From NCBI GenBank assembly GCA_023382535.1, contig JAHDWA010000051.1, positions 14,031 through 78,030 on the forward strand: a stretch of 64,000 nucleotides of DNA, read 5' to 3'. The position numbers and the translations under genes were made by a program. Shown in pieces: positions 17,436-22,596 of the stretch. The stretch is from Anaerolineae bacterium. Its GTDB lineage: Bacteria > Chloroflexota > Anaerolineae > 4572-78 > J111. The notes under the pieces are model-generated. The model was not told where the DNA came from. It saw nothing but the letters and a program-made list of their open reading frames with translations, and ran no database searches. Numbering within the stretch: position 1 is the first letter of the stretch; each line of letters begins with the position of its first letter.

Positions 17436-17465
17436 TTGACAAAAGGTCACAACTTGTGGTATTAT
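17436..17465 (+). promoter_or_regulatory. strong sigma70-type promoter upstream of the tRNA array
   Basis: Perfect -35 TTGACA at 17436-17441, 18-bp spacer, -10 TATTAT at 17460-17465. It points at the tRNA array and is the only good promoter seen before it. Confidence 0.75.
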
Positions 17466-17469
17466 ATCA

Positions 17470-17711
17470 CCAGTAGTTCAAAACTTTTTTAGGGTTATTC
17501 CAAGTTTAATGATGGCGCACAAATCTTATCAACGCCAATTTGATAATCATAGTTTACCCACGACTTCCAGAACACCGGAAAGCCTGCGGTCAGCTATTGC
17601 CTGCGCGTCCCCCATGATAGAAGGAGGGGTAGCTCCACCTTAATTGGCGACAGAATCCTCGTCTGTCATGGAGGCGCAAGCACCAAGATTGGTCTTGCGT
17701 CTTTTTGTTTT
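17470..17711 (+). ncRNA. candidate structured RNA or array leader
   Basis: Bounded by the promoter at 17436 and the terminator at 17675-17711, with no coding frame. It contains stems such as AAGGAG with CTCCACCTT and GACAGA with TCTGTC. It could be a roughly 240-nt small RNA or an attenuated leader whose readthrough transcribes the array. I recognise no known RNA family. Confidence 0.4.
17675..17711 (+). terminator. rho-independent terminator before the tRNA array
   Basis: CGCAAG/ACCAA (17675-17686) pairs with TTGGT/CTTGCG (17689-17699) with a one-base bulge, followed by TCTTTTTGTTTT. Confidence 0.75.
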
Positions 17712-17767
17712 AAATCATTTTTGCGAACTGAGCCTTGTTGGTACTTTAACAACCGAATTCTTTCCAG

Positions 17768-17868
17768 GGGTCGGTGTCCCGAGCGGCAAAGGGGGTTGAC
17801 TGTGGATCAATTGGCTATGCCTGTGTGGGTTTACCCGTACCGGGCACAGGCGAGTCCCACCCGGCCCT
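17768..17868 (+). tRNA. tRNA-Tyr-like gene with GTG anticodon and T-loop insert
   Basis: Acceptor GGGTCGG/CCGGCCC, Tyr-like D arm, 13-nt variable arm (GGC/GCC stem) and anticodon loop CTGTGGA: the body is Tyr type but the anticodon at 17802-17804 is GTG (His). A 19-nt insert (17833-17851) sits in the T loop after TTT; removal restores TTTGAGT. A separate normal tRNA-His exists at 19500. Confidence 0.7.
17833..17851 (+). other. 19-nt T-loop insert, copy A
   Basis: ACCCGTACCGGGCACAGGC between T-loop positions 56 and 57 of the Tyr-like gene. CCCG and CGGG can pair around a 3-nt loop. The 3' flank begins with G here but with A in the other copies, which fixes the insert boundaries. Confidence 0.75.
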
Positions 17869-17892
17869 CAGTTTTTCGGATTAATGTAATAA

Positions 17893-17964
17893 CGCGGGGT
17901 GGAGCAGCGGCAGCTCGCCAGGCTCATAACCTGGAGGTCGTGGGTTCGAATCCCACTCCCGCTA
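17893..17964 (+). tRNA. tRNA-fMet (CAT), initiator
   Basis: CGCGGGG acceptor with an unpaired C1/T72, GTGGAGCAGC start of the D arm, anticodon loop CTCATAA, T arm GTGGG/CCCAC. The first-pair mismatch marks it as the initiator. No CCA encoded. Confidence 0.93.
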
Positions 17965-18128
17965 AAATTCAAACCAAGGTCGAGGCAGGCCAGGTACCAC
18001 CAGCAATCTGGTTAGTCGAGACGACCGGTAAACGTCCGGCCAATGACTTGCCGTCGTGACAAAAGGTTCGACTTGTCTGCACAGAGAGATATACTCCCTT
18101 GCCCCGATATTGGCCTGAGTCTGACCAG

Positions 18129-18201
18129 GGGGCTGTAGCTCAGTTCGGAGAGCACCTCGTTTGCACCGAGGAGGTCAGGGGTTCAATTCCCTTCAGCTCC
18201 A
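18129..18201 (+). tRNA. tRNA-Ala (TGC)
   Basis: Acceptor GGGGCTG/CAGCTCC, anticodon stem CCTCG/CGAGG with loop TTTGCAC. Complete cloverleaf without CCA. Confidence 0.93.
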
Positions 18202-18284
18202 TCTTTGTGGACAGCCGGTAAGTTGTCCACATTCACATACTGTCGGTATGGGGTTGCTGCCAGGGATGAATTCTATTATTTTTC

Positions 18285-18363
18285 GCTCCAGTGGGGGAGT
18301 CTGGCCGTCCCCGCCGCCCTGTCAAGGCGGAGAATTTCACGGGTTCGAATCCTGTCTGGAGCG
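18285..18363 (+). tRNA. tRNA-Asp (GTC)
   Basis: Acceptor GCTCCAG/CTGGAGC, anticodon CCGCC-CTGTCAA-GGCGG, G73. The variable region (AGAATTTC) is slightly long. Confidence 0.9.
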
Positions 18364-18373
18364 CCTAAATATT

Positions 18374-18459
18374 GGAGAGGCTAGCCGATTGGTGACGGCA
18401 GCCCCCTGCTAAGGGGTCGAGGTGAATAGCCCTTGAGGGTTCAAATCCCTCCCTCTCCG
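18374..18459 (+). tRNA. tRNA-Ser (GCT)
   Basis: Class II tRNA, acceptor GGAGAGG/CCTCTCC, anticodon loop CTGCTAA, long variable arm, T arm GAGGG/CCCTC. Confidence 0.93.
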
Positions 18460-18542
18460 CTGATTAACTCGCCGAAATTATCCGGCAGTCAGGATACGAT
18501 TCTGCTATCGGTTACAAAAGTCGGGTTCTTCTACTAAAATCT

Positions 18543-18630
18543 GCGCCGTCGTAGCTCAGGGGCCAGAGCACCCGGCTTTTAACCGGGGGGCCAGTTCAGG
18601 TTTACGCAGGTTCGAATCCTGCCGGCGGCA
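18543..18630 (+). tRNA. tRNA-Lys (TTT) with enlarged variable loop
   Basis: Acceptor GCCGTCG/CGGCGGC, anticodon CCCGG-CTTTTAA-CCGGG, normal T arm GCAGG/CCTGC. The variable region is 18 nt and not the usual 5, containing CCAGTTCAGGTTTAC, so about 13 nt have been inserted. Confidence 0.85.
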
Positions 18631-18641
18631 CTCGATTTTAT

Positions 18642-18714
18642 ACCTCCCTTCCTCAAGGGATAGAGCGTTTGGTTGCGGACCAAAAGGTTGCAGGTTCAAG
18701 TCCCACCGGGGGTA
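18642..18714 (+). tRNA. degenerate tRNA-Arg-like gene (GCG)
   Basis: Anticodon arm TTTGG-TTGCGGA-CCAAA reads GCG. Acceptor ACCTCCC/CGGGGGT has one mismatch, and D and T stems are each poorly paired. GCG is not a usual bacterial arginine anticodon (ACG is). Possibly non-functional. Confidence 0.55.
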
Positions 18715-18772
18715 CAGTCCGTTGGTTCTCAATGTTCTGGGAAGATGGCGTTATGCTCCAAAAGCCCAGTAT

Positions 18773-18845
18773 AGCTGCGTAGCTCAGTCGGTAGAGTGGT
18801 TCTTTCATACGGAACGGGTCAGTAGTTCGAGCCTACTCGCAGCCA
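18773..18845 (+). tRNA. tRNA-Met-type (CAT), A1-C72 mismatch
   Basis: Acceptor AGCTGCG/CGCAGCC with A opposite C at the first pair, anticodon GTTCT-TTCATAC-GGAAC, T arm AGTAG/CTACT. Elongator Met or Ile2 (lysidine) cannot be told apart from sequence alone. Confidence 0.85.
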
Positions 18846-18933
18846 CAGGTCTGCGCTGTTGCAGCAGTGCTGCTTTTACTCTGGATTAGCTATAGATTCT
18901 TTAAGCGTTTAGTGAGATGTTACAACCTCACCT

Positions 18934-19027
18934 GGAGGCGTAGCTCAGCCTGATCAAAGCCCTGGCCTCATAAGCCAGCCGTCCTTAGTTCACCCGTGCC
19001 GGGGACAGGCAAATCCAAGCGCCTCCA
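18934..19027 (+). tRNA. tRNA with CAT anticodon (Met/Ile2) and T-loop insert
   Basis: Acceptor GGAGGCG/CGCCTCC, anticodon CTGGC-CTCATAA-GCCAG. T stem CTTAG/CCAAG has one mismatch and the T loop is split by a 19-nt insert at 18992-19010; removal gives TTCAAAT. Confidence 0.8.
18992..19010 (+). other. 19-nt T-loop insert, copy B
   Basis: ACCCGTGCCGGGGACAGGC, same position (56/57) and same CCCG/CGGG pairing as the other copies. Confidence 0.8.
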
Positions 19028-19063
19028 GATCAAAGATGGATGAGTTGACAAAGTCTATTCCAG

Positions 19064-19136
19064 GCTGATGTGGCGCAGCTGGTAGCGCGTCTGATTGAAA
19101 ATCAGGAGGTCGTCAGTTCGATTCTGACCGTCAGCA
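19064..19136 (+). tRNA. tRNA-Phe (GAA)
   Basis: Acceptor GCTGATG/CGTCAGC, anticodon TCTGA-TTGAAAA-TCAGG, T arm GTCAG/CTGAC. Confidence 0.92.
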
Positions 19137-19140
19137 CTCC

Positions 19141-19213
19141 AGCCTCGTAGCTCAGGGCTAAGAGCATCCCTCTGATAAGGGGAAGGTCGTCAGTTCGATC
19201 CTGACCGAGGCTA
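19141..19213 (+). tRNA. tRNA-Ile (GAT)
   Basis: Acceptor AGCCTCG/CGAGGCT, anticodon TCCCT-CTGATAA-GGGGA, T arm GTCAG/CTGAC. Confidence 0.9.
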
Positions 19214-19341
19214 TAGCTGGCTTCGTCGTCTCAAAGTGCACTTGGGTTTTTATTCATCGCGAGGTCGTTATATCCAGGCGCAGCCCTAGCCAGGCGGCGC
19301 TGTAGCATAGAGCAGCGCAGTGATGCTCAGAAAAACTATGT

Positions 19342-19405
19342 AGGAGCGTAGCTCAACCCGGTAGAGCGTCGATCTCCAAAATCGGTTCAAATCCTGCCGC
19401 TCCTG
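19342..19405 (+). tRNA. tRNA-Trp-like (CCA), variable loop and 5' T stem deleted
   Basis: Acceptor AGGAGCG/CGCTCCT and anticodon TCGAT-CTCCAAA-ATCGG are intact, but the T loop TTCAAAT follows at once. About 10-14 nt (variable loop plus 5' half of the T stem) are missing. 64 nt long; probably a deletion product. Confidence 0.65.
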
Positions 19406-19410
19406 CTGAC

Positions 19411-19486
19411 GCCGTCGTAGCTCAGTTGGAAAAAGAGCAATCGCCTCTTAAGCGATGGGTCGCTGGTTCGAGACCAGCCTGCGGTA
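19411..19486 (+). tRNA. tRNA-Lys (CTT)
   Basis: Anticodon ATCGC-CTCTTAA-GCGAT, T arm GCTGG/CCAGC. Acceptor GCCGTCG/CTGCGGT contains one mismatch and two wobble pairs. Confidence 0.85.
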
Positions 19487-19499
19487 TAGATGTATAGGT

Positions 19500-19572
19500 G
19501 TGGCCGTAGCTTAACGGGCAGAGCATCTGGTTGTGGCCCAGAAGGCTAAGAGTTCGAACCTCTTCGGTCACC
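19500..19572 (+). tRNA. tRNA-His (GTG)
   Basis: Acceptor GTGGCCG/CGGTCAC followed by C73, anticodon TCTGG-TTGTGGC-CCAGA. The base before position 1 is T, so the G-1 of His tRNAs is not encoded. Confidence 0.88.
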
Positions 19573-19582
19573 TATGGTACAT

Positions 19583-19653
19583 TCCGGGTTCGTCTAATGG
19601 TAGGACACTTGGTTCTGGCCCACGAGATTGAGGTTCGAGTCCTTGACCCGGAG
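19583..19653 (+). tRNA. tRNA-Gln (CTG)
   Basis: Acceptor TCCGGGT/ACCCGGA, anticodon loop TTCTGGC; one mismatch in the anticodon stem (CTTGG/CCACG). Confidence 0.85.
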
Positions 19654-19659
19654 TTTCGG

Positions 19660-19730
19660 TGGGATGTGGTTCAACGGTACAACGCTCGGCTGTTAACCGA
19701 GTAATGCGAGTTCGAATCTCGCCGTCCCAG
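19660..19730 (+). tRNA. tRNA-Asn (GTT)
   Basis: Acceptor TGGGATG/CGTCCCA, anticodon CTCGG-CTGTTAA-CCGAG, T arm GCGAG/CTCGC. Confidence 0.9.
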
Positions 19731-19902
19731 TGTAAATTTGATGACGGATCGGCGGCTAGATTGGGCCAGAAATATCACTTTGGCATCCCTTTGTTGACGA
19801 GAAACAGGGAAGTCGTGGTTCAGTGGAGAGAGCAGTCGAAGCGTATTTAAGAGATCAAAGTTCAATGCTCTGTAGCCGACAAACCCAACAAGGAAGATCA
19901 CT

Positions 19903-20115
19903 ATGGCTCAAAATATCTTTATCAAAGACTTGCTCCAACTGCCGCTTGACCAACGCCTCGATCTGGTTGTGGCGCTGGCTCAAAGTGTCACCGACGAGGC
20001 CCAGAAAAAGCTTCCGCCTGGACCGGTGGCTCACGTCGCAACCCTGCGCCATGCTGCCCGGGAACTGCGCCGAGTCACGAGATTAGACTACAACTATCAA
20101 CAAGATAAAGAGTGA
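19903..20115 (+). CDS. small protein inside the tRNA array, antitoxin-like
   Basis: 70 residues; AAGGAAG lies about 7 nt before ATG 19903, and the frame is the only protein-like one among the tRNAs. The segment LLQLPLDQRLDLVVALAQSV resembles the N-terminal helix of putative addiction-module proteins (LxxLPxxERLxLVxxL), but the rest is not typical and no toxin gene is adjacent. Might stabilise the element; uncertain. Confidence 0.55.
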   Translation: MAQNIFIKDLLQLPLDQRLDLVVALAQSVTDEAQKKLPPGPVAHVATLRHAARELRRVTRLDYNYQQDKE

Positions 20116-20143
20116 AGCGGCGAATCAATCGCCGCCTTTACCC

Positions 20144-20216
20144 AGGGATGTAGCTCAGTTGGCAGAGCGCCTCGTTTACACCGAGGAGGCCGGCAGTTCG
20201 AACCTGTCCATCCCTA
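20144..20216 (+). tRNA. tRNA-Val (TAC)
   Basis: Acceptor AGGGATG/CATCCCT, anticodon CCTCG-TTTACAC-CGAGG, T arm GGCAG/CTGTC. Confidence 0.92.
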
Positions 20217-20222
20217 TTCAGT

Positions 20223-20293
20223 GTGGTTGTCGTCCAACAGTAGGACTCTGGCTTTCCAAGCTGGCTATATCAGTTCGAATCTGTTCAACCGCT
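20223..20293 (+). tRNA. tRNA-Gly (TCC)
   Basis: Acceptor GTGGTTG/CAACCGC, anticodon CTGGC-TTTCCAA-GCTGG with wobble pairs, T stem with one mismatch. Confidence 0.85.
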
Positions 20294-20311
20294 TCTGAAT
20301 ATAGCAACAAT

Positions 20312-20421
20312 AGGCGGAAAACTCAGGGGTAGAGTGCCACGCCGACATCGTGGAAGCCGATGGTTCACCCGTGCCGGGTATACCGCAAGGCTTATCCCCT
20401 TTGGGGACAGGCAAATCCGTC
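20312..20421 (+). tRNA. tRNA-Val-like (GAC), C33, long T-loop insert, 3' acceptor missing
   Basis: AGGCGGA start, D arm ACTC/GAGT, anticodon CCACG-CCGACAT-CGTGG with C33 and not U33, T stem GATGG/CCGTC. A 46-nt insert splits the T loop (20367-20412). After the T stem the expected 3' acceptor strand is absent, so the gene as encoded cannot form a closed acceptor stem. Confidence 0.65.
20367..20412 (+). other. 46-nt T-loop insert, copy C (long form)
   Basis: Begins ACCCGTGCCGGGTA and ends GGGGACAGGC like the short copies, with about 27 extra nt between. The extra part contains ACCGCAAGG (GCAA tetraloop) and TCCCC/GGGGA hairpins. Confidence 0.75.
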
Positions 20422-20438
20422 CGAAGATTTTCAGTGAT

Positions 20439-20556
20439 CGAGGCGTGGCCCAGCCCGTCAGCGCGCTTGAATGGAGTTCAAGAGGTTGACAGTTCACCCG
20501 TGCTGGGTATACCGCAAGGGTATTCCTTCGGGGACAGGCAAATCCGTCTGCCCCGA
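20439..20556 (+). tRNA. tRNA-Pro-like body with GGA anticodon and long T-loop insert
   Basis: CGAGGCG/TGCCCCG acceptor and GTGGCCCAGCCCGTCAGCGC D arm resemble the tRNA-Pro(TGG) at 21068. The anticodon stem CTTGA/TCAAG encloses ATGGAGT, giving GGA (Ser codons) in a 7-nt loop. A 44-nt insert interrupts the T loop (20496-20539). Confidence 0.65.
20496..20539 (+). other. 44-nt T-loop insert, copy D (long form)
   Basis: Begins ACCCGTGCTGGGTA, ends GGGGACAGGC. The C-to-T change in the second arm keeps pairing as G-U. The centre has ATACC-GCAAG-GGTAT and a CC-TTCG-GG tetraloop hairpin. Confidence 0.75.
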
Positions 20557-20570
20557 CTTTAGAAGAGGAT

Positions 20571-20643
20571 GCGGTTGTAGTTCAGTCGGTAGAACATCTC
20601 GTTGCCAACGAGAAAATCGCCGGTTCGAGTCCGGCCAGCCGCC
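20571..20643 (+). tRNA. tRNA-Gly (GCC)
   Basis: Acceptor GCGGTTG/CAGCCGC, anticodon TCTCG-TTGCCAA-CGAGA, T arm GCCGG/CCGGC. Confidence 0.9.
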
Positions 20644-20653
20644 ATGCTTTTGC

Positions 20654-20728
20654 GCCGGCGTAGCTCAATCGGCAGAGCAGCTCGCCTGTACCGAGAAGAT
20701 TTTGTTGGTTCGAGTCCAACCGCCGGCT
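20654..20728 (+). tRNA. tRNA-Thr (TGT) with C33
   Basis: Acceptor GCCGGCG/CGCCGGC and T arm GTTGG/CCAAC are perfect. Anticodon loop is CCTGTAC, so position 33 is C and not U. Confidence 0.8.
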
Positions 20729-20876
20729 TGGTGTATTTGGCGCTGGATCAGATAGTCAGAATCTTACAGAGTGATCGTCCACCTGAATCCTGGCAGGGTA
20801 CTGCGCGAAATTCGTGTACTATTTTGGTAGTAGTGTTGTAAGGGTGGCCAACCCAGAGACAAGGGTATCTTTCAGT

Positions 20877-20949
20877 GCTGGTGTAGCTCATCGGGCAGAG
20901 CGGCGCTTTGGTAGAGCGCAGGTAGGCAGTTCGAGGTTGCCCGCCAGCT
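20877..20949 (+). tRNA. tRNA-Thr (GGT)
   Basis: Acceptor GCTGGTG/CGCCAGC, anticodon GCGCT-TTGGTAG-AGCGC. T loop reads TTCGAGG, slightly atypical. Confidence 0.85.
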
Positions 20950-20966
20950 TAGTTTCATAATTTTTC

Positions 20967-21025
20967 GCCAGCATAGCTCAGTATCTTTAAAGAGCAGCGC
21001 GTCGGTTCGAAGCCGGCTGCTGGCC
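20967..21025 (+). tRNA. tRNA-like gene lacking the anticodon arm
   Basis: 59 nt. Acceptor GCCAGCA/TGCTGGC, D stem GCTC/GAGC and T arm GTCGG/CCGGC are kept, but no anticodon stem-loop lies between D and T arms. Deletion product or a tRNA-like RNA of another use. Confidence 0.6.
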
Positions 21026-21067
21026 TTTTGGGTTAATTCAACGGCCTCAAGTTGAATAGACCTTCAG

Positions 21068-21141
21068 CGGAGCGTGGCGCAGCCCGGTAGCGCACATGCC
21101 TTGGGCGCAGGGGGTCGGCGGTTCAAATCCGTCCGCTCCGA
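21068..21141 (+). tRNA. tRNA-Pro (TGG)
   Basis: Acceptor CGGAGCG/CGCTCCG, anticodon loop CTTGGGC, T arm GGCGG/CCGTC. Confidence 0.9.
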
Positions 21142-21221
21142 CAAGAAAATGGAGTAAAGTAGACAGACCGCCTTGATACTGTTACTCATTCCTGGTTTAA
21201 GTCCTGATACCAGGTAATTCT

Positions 21222-21327
21222 GGAGAGGCAAGCCGATGGGTTAGACGGCAGTGGTCCCGAAAACCACCGAGGCGCAAGCCCTTGGAGGTTCACCCGTGCC
21301 GGGTACAGGCAAATCCCTCCCTCTCCG
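21222..21327 (+). tRNA. tRNA-Ser (CGA) with C33 and T-loop insert
   Basis: Class II, acceptor GGAGAGG/CCTCTCC, anticodon GTGGT-CCCGAAA-ACCAC (C33), long variable arm. T loop split by the 19-nt insert at 21292-21310; removal gives TTCAAAT. Confidence 0.8.
21292..21310 (+). other. 19-nt T-loop insert, copy E
   Basis: ACCCGTGCCGGGTACAGGC, same position and boundaries as copies A-D. Confidence 0.8.
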
Positions 21328-21343
21328 CTTCTTTTTATAACAT

Positions 21344-21414
21344 TGCGGGGTCGTCTAATGGTAGGACGGGTGACTTTGGATCACTTAATGCGAGTTCGAG
21401 CCTTGCCCCCGCAG
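21344..21414 (+). tRNA. tRNA-Gln (TTG)
   Basis: Acceptor TGCGGGG/CCCCGCA, anticodon GGTGA-CTTTGGA-TCACT. Confidence 0.9.
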
Positions 21415-21421
21415 CCTTGCT

Positions 21422-21506
21422 ACCGATGTGGCGGAATTCGGCATACGCGCCACGTTGAGGGCGTGGTGAGGGCAACCTCTTGCGAGTTCAAATCTCGCCA
21501 TCGGCA
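21422..21506 (+). tRNA. tRNA-Leu (GAG), A1-C72 mismatch
   Basis: Class II, anticodon CCACG-TTGAGGG-CGTGG. Acceptor ACCGATG/CATCGGC has A opposite C at the first pair. Confidence 0.88.
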
Positions 21507-21512
21507 CTTTTT

Positions 21513-21584
21513 GTCGTCATCGTCTAGTGGCCCAGGACATCACCTCTTCATGGTGATTACTCGAGTTGACTTTTGTTGACGGCG
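21513..21584 (+). tRNA. tRNA-Glu-like (TTC) with C33 and disturbed T arm
   Basis: Acceptor GTCGTCA/TGACGGC and anticodon TCACC-TCTTCAT-GGTGA (C33). The T arm is altered (GAGTTGACTTTTG) and lacks TTCRA. A normal tRNA-Glu lies at 21884. Confidence 0.6.
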
Positions 21585-21759
21585 CCTTTTTTGCTTTCTC
21601 GTACTGCGGAGAGCCAGCCGAGGGGTTTTCCGGTTGCGACCGAGCCCCCTACCTCCAGTAACCAGACCTGGCCTAATGGTAGGCAGAACATCCTCATGTC
21701 GAGGATGCCTGACTGTCGAGAGACAGCAGCAATGGAGGCTGATGAAAGCAGTACAATCT

Positions 21760-21844
21760 GGGGAGACAAGCCGATTGGCGACGGCAGCGATTTTGAAAAT
21801 CGTCGAGCGTAACAGCCTTGGGGGTCCGAATCCCTCTCTCTCCG
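21760..21844 (+). tRNA. tRNA-Ser (TGA)
   Basis: Class II, acceptor GGGGAGA/TCTCTCC, anticodon GCGAT-TTTGAAA-ATCGT. T loop begins TCC and not TTC. Confidence 0.88.
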
Positions 21845-21883
21845 TCTATTCAGAATCTGGGAGTACGAGATTTTTATTAACAA

Positions 21884-21956
21884 GACCTCTTCGTCTAGCG
21901 GCCCAGGATACCTCTCTTTCACAGAGGTGACATGAGTTCGAATCTCATAGAGGTCA
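21884..21956 (+). tRNA. tRNA-Glu (TTC)
   Basis: Acceptor GACCTCT/AGAGGTC, anticodon CCTCT-CTTTCAC-AGAGG, T arm ATGAG/CTCAT. Confidence 0.93.
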
Positions 21957-21960
21957 CTGC

Positions 21961-22032
21961 GCGGGTGTAGCTCAATGGTAGAGCGCGACTTTCCCAAAGT
22001 CGAGGTTGAGCGTTCGACCCTCTTCGCCCGCT
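21961..22032 (+). tRNA. tRNA-Gly (CCC)
   Basis: Acceptor GCGGGTG/CGCCCGC, anticodon CGACT-TTCCCAA-AGTCG; one mismatch in the T stem. Confidence 0.88.
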
Positions 22033-22345
22033 TTTGAGCTGGTGTGGTGGAACTGGCAGACACATGTGACTTGTGCGCCGTGTAACGACGGCAAGAATTG
22101 AGTCCACAGGACTCTGTAGGAAGGTGTAAAGAAAACCTACAAGCCCAACCGATTTAGCAGAAAGGGAAACCGGACTGTGAACATAGCATATCGGTGAAGC
22201 AGATTGAGGCAAAACTGGGGTAGCCAAGACGATACTGCAAGGGCTGGCTGACAAGGTGAAAGCTAAACTGCTTAAATCCTAATATCCAGGGGCCAAAGCG
22301 TGGGCCTACAGGAAAACCAGTTGTAAACCTGTAACTTGGGGAGTA

Positions 22346-22370
22346 AGGCTATTATTAAGTCGGATAGCCT
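22346..22370 (+). other. intron domain I EBS1 hairpin
   Basis: Seven-base-pair stem with an 11-nt loop; loop bases AAGTCG match the last six exon bases with one G-U pair. Supports the 5' splice site at 22072/22073. Confidence 0.8.
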
Positions 22371-22596
22371 GAATAGACACCGAACCAAGAACACGCCTCA
22401 GTGAGAGGTGGCAAGGATAAAAACGGGACACCTAAATCAGCCTAGAACGTTCAAGCCGATTGGAACACGGGATGGCCTACGGGACGCGAGTCCTATGGTC
22501 ACGGAGTCCCCATAGTAGTCAGCGGTAGGGAAAGCCTACTACACGGCGAAGGGGGACAGGTAAACCAAATCTCGAAGGACAAAAGAGGCGTGCGAA

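Noticed and set aside
19280..19325. GGCGCTGTAGCATAGAGCAGC looks like a tRNA D-arm region
   Set aside because: No complete cloverleaf could be folded around it.
19803..19860. Sequence GTCGTGGTTCAGTGGAGAGAGC resembles a tRNA 5' half
   Set aside because: No anticodon arm, T arm or acceptor partner follows; at most a remnant.
17833..21310. Archaeal-type bulge-helix-bulge intron in the T loop
   Set aside because: No two 3-nt bulges around a 4-bp helix can be formed at the insert borders, so the archaeal splicing type is not supported.
21598..21755. Two further tRNA-like stretches between the Glu-like and Ser(TGA) genes
   Set aside because: Local stems exist (for example ATCCTC/GAGGAT), but acceptor and T arms do not pair, so no gene was called.
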